Below are positions 50,855 through 61,957 of a stretch of 64,000 nt of DNA, in pieces. Position numbers and translations under genes: made by a program. How positions within the stretch are numbered: the first letter of the stretch is position 1; every line of letters starts with the position of its first letter. Under the pieces are notes generated by a model. The model saw nothing but the letters and a program-made list of their open reading frames with translations. It had not been told where the DNA came from and ran no database searches. Source of the DNA: Lepidostoma basale (taxonomy: Eukaryota > Arthropoda > Insecta > Trichoptera > Lepidostomatidae); the NCBI GenBank assembly GCA_022606425.2, contig JAHDVF020000897.1, positions 1 through 64,000 of the forward strand, read 5' to 3'.

Positions 50855-53800
50855 ATGGCAGGTTAGTTGCTCCACGATTATTCGCTTTTCTAGCAAAAAA
50901 TATTTAATCAAAATAATGGAATTTTAATGGGCGGAATGCACCGAGTACTTAGCTTATGTGTAATATTTATGTTATGTAGTCGTATTCTACGTAACAACCT
51001 GTAGAAAATCTAATTATAGTCCGAAAACAGTTTTTTTGTATGCACAATTTCAAACGTATATTCGATTGCGTGAAATTCTTTTTTTTTAATTTTAAAATCG
51101 AATCTTTATTCTTTTGTTTTGAATTTTTATTTAAAACAACATTTGAATTTATTTATAATGAGTCCATTGCGTATAATAACCATATCCACATATCTTTATG
51201 GTTTTTAATTTTTCTCTTCTTTTTTTATCATTATAATTTAAAACAGAGATATCAAATATGATAAATAATATGACTGTTATGATAGATTCGTGTGAAAAAC
51301 TGAATTTATTGTGTGGCATTATTATGATTTAAAACTTTTTTATACATTGTTTTTACACCACTTCATTTTGTTTTTGGGAATCAACCGGTTTCGCTCCCGC
51401 CGGAGCTTCATCAGGGCTACAAATACAACCAGTTTGTAAAGTTGTGTAAAAACAAAGTACATTTTTTTTTCATCTGATCCATTCGTTCCATATGTCCAAA
51501 CCATCTTAATTTTTATTTATTGTTTCTTGAACAATGATGTAAAACTGCATATTAAATAATTAATACGAATGAAAATGTCAGTTTTCTAGAAGTTTTATTA
51601 TATTTTATGGGAATGACATGTTTTGCCCTTCTAAAGCATTCACTGACATTCGATAATGCCTTAGAAGGGCGAAACATATCATTCTCATAAAATATAATAA
51701 AACTTGGAAAACCCTAATGTATGGAAGCGAAGCATGGAATGGAAGGATGAAAGCAGAATAAATGCGGTAGAGATGAGGTCCCTAAGACGTATGTGTGGTA
51801 GAACGATATACGACGGAATCTCAAATGCTGATATAAGAAAGGAGTGTAGAGCGGAAGAAGGTATTATGAACAAAATTATGAAATGATCGCTGCGATGTTT
51901 TGGACATATGGAACACATGGATGGAGAAAGAATGGTTAAAAAGTATACGTTAATGATGTAAATGATGTACGGAGTCGAGGCAGACCGATGAAAACATGGC
52001 ATGACCAAATTAATCAAATTTTAAAGGTTGGTCATGTTAGAAGTCAGAGGAATCGACGTGCGTGTATGACTCGTATGAATGTGGAGGAAGCTAGAGAGGT
52101 TTGCCAGGATAGAGTAGTGTGGCGGTCCATTCTCTCTGCCTACCCCTGCAGAGAAACGGCGTGATGGTTTGTATAATAAAACTTCTAGAAAACTGACATT
52201 TTCATTCGTATTAATCATCTTAATTTTATTTTAAATGCATTCATTCGCCTTACATTCCTCTAACTTCTTCAATGAGTATTCTAACATGCATTGTTTTTCC
52301 GCACATTCTTCTAAGTGATCTCATTTAAACGGCATTAATAATTTTTTGACAATTCCAAGCTTTACTTTCATACACAAAGATCAGCACTAGAACCCAATCT
52401 GCACTGCCATCGTTGCTTCAGTCGATATACGAGTATTTCTCGTATTTCTATTTGATGTAATGGTTTTGAGTGCACCATTTATTTTACTTCCAGCACCAAC
52501 CATTCTTTCCATGTCTTTCTCCATTTTTCCATCTCTCGAAAACAGGCTTCAAATATTAAGGAAAAAAATGCAAGATAGACGAAAATGATAAAAATAATTT
52601 AGATTATTGACCATTTCATATTAAAAAAAATGTATCAGTGAAACCTATCCAAAAAAGCTAAAATGGCAGTACACAATGGCGTTTTTGTACCGACCCTTAC
52701 GTATGGAAGCGAAGCATGGAACTACTCTGTGTATGATAGATTGTTGAATGAAAATATAAGAAGTGAATGCGGTGCGAATGATGGTGTTATGAACAAAATA
52801 ATGAAAGGATCATTAAGATGGTTTGGACACATGGTAAGAAAGAATGGTAAAAAAGTATATGTTAACGATGTAAATGGAACTAGAAATAGAGGAAGACCGA
52901 GTGGCATAATTAAATAAATCAAATATTGAATGTCGGCCACTTCAAGAGTCAGAGAAATCGATGCGCGTGCATGACATGATGTATGAATCTTGAGGAAGCA
53001 AGAGAAGTATGTCAGGAAAGAAAGGTATGTCAGTCCATTCTTTCTACCTACGCTTTCGGGAAGACGGTGTGATGGTTAGGTAGTTAGTTGTATTAGTGAA
53101 ATCATTGATAAATGGTGCACTTAAAGTTGTCATCGCAAATAAAAACCTATCCAAAAAGGCTAGAATGGCAGTGCACAATGGTGTTCTTCTACCGACCCTT
53201 ATGTATGGAAGCGAAGCATGGAACTGGCAAAAGAAGGATGAAAGTAGAATAAATGCAGTAGAAATGAGATCTCTTAAACGAATGTGTGGATACTCTGTGT
53301 ATGATAGAGTGTCGAATGAAAATATAATAAGTGAATGCGGTGCGAATGATGGTGTCATGAACAAAATAAAGAAAGGATCATTAAGATGGTTTGGACATAT
53401 GGAAAAAATGAATGAAGAAAGAATGGTAAAAAAATTATATGTCAATGATGTAAATGGAACCAGAAATAGAGGAAGACCGAGGAAAACGTGGCACGATCAA
53501 ATAAATCAAATATTGAATGTCGGCCATGTGAGGAGTCAGAGAAATCGACGCGCGTGCATGACACGATGTACGAATGTTGAGGAAGCGAGAGAAATATGTC
53601 AGGAAAGGAAAGTGTGGCAGTCCATTCTTTCAGCCTACGATGGTTAGTTAGTTAGTTTTTGCATTAGTGAAATCTTTGATAAACATTGAAGAAATTTAAT
53701 GATTTCTGAAGCGTATTTTTCACATGATTTTATCAGAAATTCCAATAGAGTGACTGATAAAAATAATGGCACTCACCAACACAAACACTTTATATTGTTA

Positions 53801-56800
53801 GATAACTTTGATTGTTTTGTTAAAAGTTGTTGCCATAACATCATAGCTGGATAATACATTGACAGATAATAATTAACAGAAAGGTTATCTGTCTTTATAC
53901 TGTAATTGTATGACAGCTGAATTTTAGAATAGCGATCATTCTTGACAGGTGAATTTATATTTGACTCGATTTAAACATTAACGGAAATAAATTATTTTTG
54001 ATAAACTGCTACTCTGAAGGTCCCGGGCTTGATTCGACGGGATGATTGTCGCGGTGTCATTGGTCTGATGTAGAATTTATGTGACATAGAGGACATAGAC
54101 TTGTGGATGGGGTACAGCTTGAAAGAACTTCTACACCCAGAGACCTCGGAGTTCTGTTCGATGCTCAATTATTGTTCAATCTTCACATAGTGGTTCTATG
54201 TAATAGTTCCATTAAAATGCTTGGATTTGTTTTTACGTATGCCAAGATATTTTCCAACATTCAGATACTTCGGGTGTTGTATAATTCCCTGATAAGAAGT
54301 CGGCTGGAATATAGTTCCATTATTTGGTCACCGCCTGGGATCCGATATTCTCTGATGGTGGAGCGAGCTTTCTTTACCTCAGGGAGCGCGGTTATTACCC
54401 GTGGCTCTTTCCGACTGAATTCTTGCTAGGTATGCTAAGCTACCAATCATTGGAGAGAAGGAGGAACATTCACTTGGGAGTTCACTTCTTTCAGCTGATT
54501 GGCGGCCGTATACAGAACTCGGATGTCCTGAGTGATGTAGGTCTATTTGTCCCTGATAATTTCCTTCGTCAAAGACAGCACAGATTGTTTTATTTGCCGC
54601 GCTGCAGAACCAACCTGCCAATGGTTATGCCTGTGGGTAGTGCAATCTTATTGCTTAATCGGGTCGCCTCGGAGGTCGACATATTTCGTGATAGTGTGAG
54701 TTGCCTCAGGGATGCAAAATCAATGTTATGATTCTTTCTAATTCTTAAGCTTAATTTTTTTTATGCTTCTCTTTTTAAAATGTAATTGCAAACGATCTGG
54801 AATTATATATCTGTAATGTTTGTGATTTTTGTCAAAATAAATTAAATGAAAATAAATAGAGGATTCCCACCGCATACCCGAAGCTGTTATAGGCGAACGG
54901 CGCCTTTCATCAGCTTTGCTCATTCAATCCCTAGCCTCCTGCCTCGTCCGTGCGGGACTTACGTTATAAAAAAAATGTGTATAAGAAATCAGGAGCGACC
55001 AGGCCACATTTAATCTACTAATATTCTCCTCTATGTCCCGTCATACATACAGATAACAACAAAAAAAAACAATTAATTATTTCTAAACTTTTTCTTCTTC
55101 TTCCTTGTTGTAGACCTATGTGGTCTATTCTCCAGAGTGTTGCTCCTCCTGTGAGGTAGACTCCAAGCTGTACTTCCATCTTTTAAGAGGTCTTCCACGA
55201 GAACGAGTCCCATGAGGCTGATTATGCAACGCAATATAGGGGAGTCTGGTGGTGTCCATTCTTTGAACATGACCGTACCAGTCCCTTCTTGGCTGTCTGC
55301 TCCATCTTATAATATCCACAACCCCACATATCTCTCTTATTATGGTGTTCCTCACGCTATCTCTCAGTGTCTTGCCTGCTATCGTCATCAGTGTCTTCAT
55401 TTCGGAAATCCTCAAAACTTGTTTGGTCCTTACTGTGTCTGCCCTTGCTTCAACACCATATGTTATTATTGGTCTTAAGCGTGCTTTATAGGTTCTCATC
55501 TTACTCTTAATGGCCATGTCTTTGTTGTTCCATATTGTGGATTTTAGAGCACCAGAGATTACAGCTGCCTTGTTTACTTGGGCTTATATGTTGGGTGAAA
55601 ATACAATGTTTTAAAAAATATATACATCTGAATCCACAACACGATGGTGGCGAATATAAAAGTACTTCTATTTATGATAAATAAATAAATAATGTCTCAA
55701 GCACATGGTTACTGCTTAGACACACTCCAAGGTGGACTCTAGACTTCATCGACTCCTCAAGCAATATGTATTAAACTATTGTAGTTTGCAAGTGGAAATA
55801 AATAAATATATGAATTGTAGTCATCTTGACATAAACTCTGCTGGGTACATGTATGTTGCGTAGAAAGATTTTATGTGCATTTGTGATTAAATATTTATCT
55901 TTGCTTACAGATAAGAACCCTTATAATAAAATCCTGAAGACGGTGAATATCTTGGGAAAGGATTACAAATACTATGACCTCCAGCAACTTGGCCCTGCGT
56001 ATGGTAAGTTTATATTTAATTTTTACTCTGTATCCCGTTTGAAAACCAATAAGCCAAAATTCGGGTGGTGGTCTAGGGGATAGAACGCTTGGTTCCTGAT
56101 CCAGGGGACATGGGTTCAAGCCTGGACACGACCAGATTCCTTCTTCATAATAATGAGCTATTTTCTGCTCACATTGAAGATTGTAAAATAAATTCTAATA
56201 TCATTGATGTAAATCCTTGATATTAGTCTTTTTTTTAAAAAAAAAAAAAAAAAAAACAAAAAACAATCCTATTAAAAAACTAACTAACCATCACGCCGTC
56301 CCTCCGAAGGGGTAGGCAGAAAGAATGGACTGCCACACTTTTCTTTCCAGACATATTTCTCTCGTTTCCTCATCATTCATACATCGTGTCATGCACGCAC
56401 GTCGATTTCTCTAACTCCTCACTTGGCCGACATTTAATATTTGATTTATTTGATCGTGTTACGTTTTCCTCGGCCTTCCTCTATTTCTTGTTCAACTTAC
56501 ATCGTTAACATAGGTATACTTTTTTTACCATTCTTTCTTCATTCATTCTTTCCAAGTGTCCAAACCATCTTAACGATCCTTTCGTTATTTTGTTTATAAC
56601 ACCATCATTCGCACCACTTTCACTTCTTATATGTTCATTCGACACTATCATACACAGAATATCCACACATTCATCTAAGAGATCTCATTTCTACTGCATT
56701 TATTCTACTTCCAACCTTCTTTTGCCAGTTCCATGCTTCCATTTCATTTAAAAAAAAAATTAAAGCAAAGCATGGAACTTTTTTTTTAAGATAAAGTAAC

Positions 56801-59800
56801 CCAACATAGTATAGTCTTTCTCTTGAGCTTGTAATAATGTTTTTATTTATAATATTTGTATATATCCCAAGCAGTGGCGGTACTTCCATACAAGCCAAAC
56901 GCCGGGCTTGTCTTAAAAAATCTATAATAACGATGTTTTTTGCGAGTTTAAGCCGTCTACGAATAAAATAATATTTTGAATTTTCGCAGGAGTTAAAGGG
57001 ATTTAATTGGTTGCGTTGCAAATAACTCCACAGACATGCGCAGAAATTACCTAAGTGTATGTTTTGTTTCACTTATACGTACCGTATATGAGATGCCTGC
57101 GAAATCGCCTACGTCCCCACATGGTTTGTTTCATGTTTTCGATGGGCTTCATATTGGGCTTGCAAAATGTAAAAGGGTCTTTGTCGCACTTATGTTTTTT
57201 TGGCTTGTAATCATATAGCTAGGTGCATATATACCAGAAGATATTTACAATTTTTTGTATGGATTTGAAGCCGGGTTTTATCACTCTGAAGTATGTTACT
57301 ATTCGATGTGTCACGAACTTCATTTCTATTGTCAGAATTTTATCTGTCATTTACGTTATGTGCAGAAATGTTATGAAAAGAAAGATTATGTAATTTCTTT
57401 ACGAACATTTATTTATAATTCGTGTTTCGGTGTTAGCAAATTTATTATTATTGTTATTATATTTCTTCTTGTATTTCTTCTTCTCTGGTTTCAATCCTGG
57501 GATTGGTTTGCAGCAATTTCCTCCATTATTCTCTTCCATTTTTCCCTGTCTTGTGCGGCTCTTTTGAAATCTGCATATGATGAGCAGCGTACGTCCACCA
57601 ACAGGTCCTCCAGGTACTCTCGGCGTGGGCGTCCCCTACAGTTTGTCCCCTCGATCATACCCTCCATTATGGCATGCAAGAGACCTTCTTGACGTATTAC
57701 ATGGCCGATCCATCTTGCACGCCTTTCGGACAAGGTCCTGAGCAGGTGCCTTCCTCCTTCGATTCCTTGAAGAACTTCCTCATTCGTGATGTGGTCTCTC
57801 CAGGAAATTCCAAAGAGTCTTCTATAGGACCACATCTCAAAAGCCTTGTATTTGTAAATACATTATTATATTATACAAGAACATTAGTTTGATGGCGCAG
57901 AAAATTATTTTTTGTATAGATTTAAAATGCGTCTAAAATAGAATTTAAAATCAATTAACTCACGAAATTAATTAAGAAAGATGAAACTCTTTTAATCCAG
58001 AAAAATACATTATCTTGACTAATGTAATAACACAAAAAAATCGGTTGATCTTAGGCACGCCACTGATCCCAAGCTAAAAGACTTCAGAAGCAACCAAAAA
58101 AACATTCATTTTATTAGACTTTGTATTTCAGACAGCAAATGTTATGAACGCGTTAATTAATCTGAACTTTGATTCAATTCAAATTTCCGTCTTATAAAGG
58201 ATTTTATTCAAATTTATACTATTTCTGTTTTTGTAATTTCTTGGGTTTATAATCATGACTTCTTCTTCTTCTTTTAATAGATATTGCACCTTCGGCAAGA
58301 CAAGGGCATAATTGTTAAAATTTCTTAAAATGAGTTAAGTATGCCAATGTATTTTAAAACATCTCTTTATCTGGAGGAAAAAAGTCGCTCATTAAGTTCA
58401 GTCTCATTTTGTCAGAGGGCAATAGTGTATGATCAATATAGCCAGAATAACACAATATTATTCTTCAAAAATCTTAAAATGTCTCCAATGAAAGATTACA
58501 AAACGTGCAATTGTGCCCTTGTCTTACCGAAGGTACGATATGTCGATCTGTGACACAGAAATCATGTCAAATGGGATGAGGTCCAGCTGTCCCTCCATCT
58601 ATTAGGCGGTCTTCCAGGTGGGCGGAGTCCGGAGGGGATTTCATAAGCGGCTGTATATGCGAGTCTGTCACCATCCATTCGGGCTACATGGTCCCTCCAG
58701 TATCTTCTTCTGGATCTACTCCACTGAACGATATCCTCTATTTCACAAGTTTTATTTATGTCTACGTTGCGGACACGATCTCGGAATCGGACACGAACAT
58801 GTCTTCCTTGACTTCTTTTTCCGTTCACACTACTTGTATATATATTTTTAACCATTCTTCCCTCATCCATTCGTTCCATATGTTCAAACCATCTTAGTGC
58901 CCCTTTCTTGATTTTATTTATTTATTTATTACGCATTTATCTGCCTTACATTCCTTTCTTACTTCATCATTAGATATTCTATTATACATTGTTTTCCCGC
59001 ACATTCTTCTTAGTGACCTTATTTCTACGTCATTTATCCCCTTCTTCTGCCAACTCCAAGCTTCACTTCCATGCATATGGGTCGGGACTAGAACTCCATT
59101 GCAGTGGCGGTACTGCCATAGAAGCCCAGAAGCCGGCTTGCGTAACAAAATTTTGAATTAAAACCTCTTCTGGTTCAGCTCTTGTGCCTATTCCTCTTAT
59201 GTAAGATGGGAACATTGTTGGAAGGTGATTTGGTGGGTTGTTGGTTTATCCGGGGGCACGATTTCTTAGATTTGGGGGTTTTGATTCAAAATTTCTTACG
59301 CAAGCCGGGCTTCTGGGCTTCTATGGGAGTACCGCCACTGCTCCATTGTGCACTGCCATCTTTGCTTTAGTCAATATATTTCTATTTGCTGTAATGACTT
59401 TGAGTGCACCATTTATTTTGTTTCCAGCTCCAACCCTTCTTCCGATATTTTTCTCCATTATTCCATCTCTTGTAAACATGCTTCCCAGATAAACAAATTC
59501 GGTAACTTGCTCTAATTATTAGTAAAGCCGGCCTTAAATAAATGAGAAATGGCTAGAAGAGAAGACGAAGAAGAAAACACATTGTTTTTAAACTATAATC
59601 AATACAGTAGCTGGAAAAATTAGATTGAATCTTCGATTTAGTACAAAAATTTGATGTGTAATAATCGCCGTGTTGATAAGATTAAACTTGATACCGATCT
59701 ATGTAATTTCGCCATTATTAAATGCACTGATTTCATTTACGTATATCTCAAGGTTAGATTACACAAATTTGCAGTTCTGTGTTGCCAGAATGACGTATAA

Positions 59801-61567
59801 ACTCCATTTCAAATAAGGTATTGTAAGTTGTCAGTATTTCAAACAAAAGTCTCTACAAAAAAGCTGAGTTATTGTAGCCGACTCTTATCTATGGAAGTGA
59901 AGCATGGAACTGGAAAAAAGAAGGATGAAAGTAGAATAGATACGGTTGCAATGAGAACTCATACATAAAATTCACCAGGACTTGTAGTTCATGCTCGTTG
60001 TCTGCAAGTAGGACAGCGTCATCCGCATACAAGAGACAGCTTATTCAACAACTCCGCTCATTTTGGCACCTACATCCAACGCTTTCAGCTCTTTCATGCG
60101 TTAAGTATGTTAACCCTCCCTTTCCTGTGATGGGTATCTTCTACATGTTGCTTCTAATAACCATCAATATCTCTATAAGTATAATAAATACAAGGTTAAG
60201 ATTTTAGGTATTCCTCCATAATATATTTACGCATTGATTAAAAAAATAATATTAATAATAATCAGAATTCATCGGGTACATCGGAGGTATTTTGTGAACA
60301 TCGGAAAGAAAATTCGTAGCGCTGAGTACGCGACACTATATTCGCATCTCACTCTTGTATATGTTCTAGCTCAATGTTCTCACTCTCGCCGTCCCGCCGC
60401 CGCCGGCAGTCGCTTTCGGGCTTCCAACCAGAGTGGACCTATGCCCGTTCCGTGAGCGTTGCCAGATGTTTTTTTTAAAATGTTTTTAGCAATTAAATCT
60501 CAATTATTATAATTTTTTACTTCAATTATAATTATGTAAGGGGATTAGCTATGAATGTTCCTATTTTTCTGATTTAAAATCGCAAATTTTTTAACGCGTA
60601 CTGACTACCCTACACCGGAACGCACGTTTTTATTTTAGCACCGTAAGGGAAAGGTTAAGTATGGTTATTATGATTGATGCCAACTAGTTTCGCTTGGAAT
60701 ATAATAACTAACTTCTTCTTCTATTAGTTTACATATTTTATTGCTTCGTCTTCTAGGTGCTACATCCCGGTGTGGGCTTTGGCCTCCTTCATGACCTGGC
60801 CATTCCTCATAATCTTCCCCTCCAACATTTACTATCTTGCTTTCTTCTCTCTGCGTTATGGACCATGTTTCATAATTATAGTTTCATCTTTGGGGATGTG
60901 GTGAGAGTTAAAAGCAGTGGAGGTTTCAGCGTTTATTGCAGGTCACAAGTAATCATGCGTTAACAGTATTATGTACTCGCGATGGAGCGTGCGCCTGGAC
61001 GTCGATAGCAGCTGGGGCTGATGGTTCACTGGGCAGTAGCGAAGACTCGTCGGAAGTTACGTTGCGTTGCAGTGTAGACAGTAGTGTAGCTCGGTAGGAG
61101 GGTAGACTTGACGGCGTAGACTCGTGTCGGTTAGAAGTCGCAAGAAGGAATACTGTCCATGGTGGTCGGATGTACCGCTTTTATATGCTTTGCTTCCATT
61201 TTCACACGATGCTCTGCTCTAGTGACCAAACTGAATAAATCTGGGCCCTTGACTCATCAGTTTTGATAAGTAGGTCCTGAGTCAGGCGTTTTCAGTTATT
61301 CGTGTCATATATTTCATCATGAAATATGCTGGTTTAGCAGTCAAATTCCGCTTATATGGGTTATGCATTTAACCCCGACACATCTAATACTAGTTAATTA
61401 TTTCCACAGCCAAGCTCCCGTACAGCATCAGGGTTCTCCTGGAGTCATGTGTCAGGAACTGCGACGGATTCCAGGTACTGGAGAAGGATGTGAACAATGT
61501 CCTGGAGTGGGGGACCACGGACGCTGCCGTGGAGATCGCATTCAAGCCAGCCAGAGTTCTCCTACAA
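50855..61567 (+). CDS. Cytosolic aconitase / iron regulatory protein 1, N-terminal part
   Basis: Exons: 50855-50861 (ATG GCA G), 55911-56003 and 61410-61567; the gene continues past the window. Junctions are G|GTTAGT, TTACAG|AT, ATG|GTAAGT, CCACAG|CC and CAA|GTTAGT, with consistent phases. The product begins [14 protein letters not shown], has [15 protein letters not shown], then [40 protein letters not shown] and FKPARVLLQ. This is domain 1 of the aconitase superfamily as in IRP1, a protein that switches between citrate-isocratate isomerase ([4Fe-4S] form) and an RNA-binding regulator of iron genes. The cluster cysteines lie further downstream. It is cytosolic because no transit peptide precedes the domain. 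Exon 1 is the least certain part. Confidence 0.85.
50862..51355. other. Intron 1 of the aconitase gene, no recognisable feature
   Basis: A/T-rich, long T and A runs, no coding or repeat motif. Confidence 0.4.
51360..51455 (-). repeat. Hammerhead-ribozyme-like motif of Penelope type
   Basis: The minus strand reads CTGATGA (51414-51408), a hairpin AGCTCC-GGCG-GGAGC, GAAA (51392-51389), then CCGGTTGATTCCC. This is the order of the hammerhead core with a two-pair stem III. Confidence 0.55.
51585..51712. repeat. Inverted repeat of Penelope-like terminal sequence
   Basis: The arms AGTTTTATTATATTTTATGG / CATAAAATATAATAAAACTT enclose AATGACATGTTTTGCCC and GGGCGAAACATATCATT. The core resembles a decayed hammerhead (GGGCGAAAC, but CTGATGA not conserved). 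Confidence 0.5.
51713..52172 (+). mobile_element. LINE-A fragment (GTTT-type end)
   Basis: It reads [38 protein letters not shown] region, terminus GAAACGGCGTGATGGTTTG. Confidence 0.8.
52225..52560 (-). mobile_element. LINE-A middle fragment
   Basis: The minus-strand RRMCGKT region, HNGVLV region and [18 protein letters not shown] region. Confidence 0.7.
52640..53090 (+). mobile_element. LINE-A fragment
   Basis: It reads [40 protein letters not shown] and a shortened GRPS region, then a GTTA-type tail. Confidence 0.82.
53095..53660 (+). mobile_element. LINE-A, longest intact C-terminal frame
   Basis: A 183-codon frame: [95 protein letters not shown] and QSILSAYDG, then GTTAGTTAGTTAG. The GGGGAGACGGCGTG block is deleted between AGCCTAC and GATGG. 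Confidence 0.88.
53661..54005. other. No recognisable feature
   Basis: Intronic A/T-rich sequence without motif. Confidence 0.4.
54008..54090 (+). mobile_element. SINE-1 fragment
   Basis: A degraded B-box region (CCCGGGCTTGATTCGACGGG), then GGTGTCATTGGTCTGATGTAG. Confidence 0.55.
54091..54850 (+). mobile_element. LINE-B fragment with 3'UTR
   Basis: Two frames: [20 protein letters not shown] and [20 protein letters not shown], then [40 protein letters not shown] and [18 protein letters not shown]. The 3'UTR ends ATAAATTAAATGAAAATAAA. Confidence 0.85.
54851..55080. repeat. Short LINE-like scraps
   Basis: 54860-54965 holds GAACGGCGCCTTTCATCAGC and TTCAATCCCTAGCCTCC, related to the 101-bp piece at 25581. 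54985-55060 resembles the LINE-B-adjacent block at 36238-36300. Confidence 0.45.
55085..55570 (-). mobile_element. LINE-E-related C-terminal fragment with GAA tail
   Basis: The minus frame reads [60 protein letters not shown] and [20 protein letters not shown]. The tail is at 55090-55105. 55571-55910 shows no motif. Confidence 0.85.
55911..56003 (+). CDS. Aconitase/IRP1 exon 2
   Basis: Acceptor TTTGCTTACAG, donor GCGTATG|GTAAGT. It encodes [19 protein letters not shown], then [14 protein letters not shown] and YYDL are conserved at the start of IRP1/cytosolic aconitase. Confidence 0.9.
56062..56270 (+). mobile_element. SINE-2 with A-rich tail
   Basis: The full head (A-box TGGTCTAGGGGATAGAACG, B-box GGGTTCAAGCC), the body to TGTAAATCCTTGATATTAGT, and an A run to 56265. 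This is the most complete copy. Confidence 0.87.
56275..56745 (-). mobile_element. LINE-A fragment
   Basis: A minus strand from the TAAC tail and GTCCCTCCGAAGGGGTAG terminus to the [20 protein letters not shown] region. Confidence 0.8.
56872..58065. mobile_element. hAT-type non-autonomous element, 1,194 bp
   Basis: The ends CAGTGGCGG and (inverted) CAGTGGCGT are flanked by the 8-bp duplication ATCCCAAG (56864-56871, 58066-58073). The first 70 bp match the ends of the MITE at 59102. The interior has no transposase frame. It contains a LINE-F fragment. Confidence 0.85.
57465..57850 (-). mobile_element. LINE-F C-terminal fragment inside the hAT element
   Basis: The minus frame of 114 codons reads [60 protein letters not shown] and [16 protein letters not shown], with a GAA-repeat tail at its 3' end (57466-57482). 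Confidence 0.85.
58066..58529. other. No recognisable feature
   Basis: A/T-rich; only a short CTTCTTCTTCTTCT run at 58261 hints at a LINE tail. Confidence 0.4.
58530..58785 (-). mobile_element. LINE-E C-terminal fragment
   Basis: The minus frame reads [40 protein letters not shown] and [20 protein letters not shown]. It shows the proline-rich end that is frameshifted in the 34053 copy. Confidence 0.85.
58786..59101 (-). mobile_element. LINE-A fragment, left of the MITE
   Basis: The minus strand [20 protein letters not shown], then the [17 protein letters not shown] region, ending in the 8-bp CTCCATTG duplicated at 59341. Confidence 0.85.
59102..59340. mobile_element. hAT MITE, 239 bp, with captured Jockey 3'UTR segment
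   Basis: Inverted ends of about 55 bp begin CAGTGGCGGTACTGCCATAG and CAGTGGCGGTACTCCCATAG. They are flanked by the 8-bp duplication CTCCATTG (59094-59101, 59341-59348) inside LINE-A. The middle (about 59160-59265) matches the 3'UTR of the Jockey at 2870-2945 (GATGGGAACATTGTTGGAAG, GTGATTTGGTGGGTTGTT). Confidence 0.9.
59341..59518 (-). mobile_element. LINE-A, continuation right of the MITE
   Basis: The minus strand [17 protein letters not shown] and KHVYQMD-type sequence, ending at the TEFVYLGS region. Confidence 0.8.
59519..59862. other. No recognisable feature
   Basis: It starts with AGAAGAGAAGACGAAGAAGA (possible LINE tail). The rest shows nothing. Confidence 0.4.
59863..60100. mobile_element. 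LINE-A fragments, plus then minus
   Basis: 59863-59960 plus ([17 protein letters not shown] region). 59970-60100 minus ([23 protein letters not shown] box, antisense ADDAV at 60010-60040). Confidence 0.65.
60101..60690. other. No recognisable feature
   Basis: A GC-rich patch at 60375-60455 lies in A/T-rich DNA, without motif. Confidence 0.4.
60691..60885 (-). mobile_element. Possible LINE C-terminal scrap
   Basis: ACTTCTTCTTCTATTAG, then GGTGTGGGCTTTGGCCTCC, recalls the 3' ends of LINE-H type (compare 62835-62890). Weak. Confidence 0.35.
60886..61409. other. No recognisable feature
   Basis: It contains a G+C-richer stretch (60975-61180) with no ORF. An LTR remnant is possible but unsupported. 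Confidence 0.35.
61410..61567 (+). CDS. Aconitase/IRP1 exon 3
   Basis: Acceptor TTTCCACAG, donor CTACAA|GTTAGT. It encodes [37 protein letters not shown] and [29 protein letters not shown] and FKPARV(I/L)LQ are hallmark aconitase/IRP1 stretches. The next expected residues (Asp-Phe-Thr-Gly) are not found before the window ends, so intron 3 exceeds 2.4 kb. Confidence 0.95.
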
Positions 61568-61604
61568 GTTAGTAACTTTACTTAAAAGATTCAAAACCTA
61601 CAGC

Positions 61605-61745
61605 TGCTAATGAAATCACCTCCGGACACCGTCCACCTGGAAGGCCACCTAAGAGATGGAAGGACAGTTGGACTTCATCATCTCAGAAGACATTCTGTGT
61701 CACAGATCATCAGATCTATAAAAAGAAATAGAAGAAGTTTCTTAA
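61605..61745 (+). mobile_element. LINE-E 3' end
   Basis: SGHRPPGRPPKRWKDSWTSS-type reading, then GTCACAGATCATCAGATCTA and AGAAATAGAAGAAG. Confidence 0.75.
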
Positions 61746-61764
61746 TGGTTTCAAAGAAGATAAA

Positions 61765-61957
61765 AAACTAACTAACTAACCATCACGCCGTCTCCCAGAA
61801 GGGGTAGGCAGAAAGAATGAACTGTCACACTTTTCTTTTCTGACATATTTCTCTCGCTTCCTCAACATTCATACATTGTGTCATGCACACGCGTCGATTT
61901 CTCTGACTCCTCACATGGCCGACATTCAATATTTGATTTATTTGATCGTGCCACGTT
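61765..61957 (-). mobile_element. LINE-A 3' fragment
   Basis: TAAC tail, terminus, and the minus frame [20 protein letters not shown]. It stops at GATCGTGCCACGTTTTA where a plus-strand copy starts. Confidence 0.8.

Noticed and set aside
57255..57692. 145-codon plus-strand frame with hydrophobic segments
   Set aside because: It spans the hAT interior and the antisense of a LINE-F fragment; no start context, splice site or conserved motif.
60975..61180. Solo LTR or CpG-island promoter
   Set aside because: GC-richer, but I could find neither TG...CA ends with a duplication nor a downstream coding exon.
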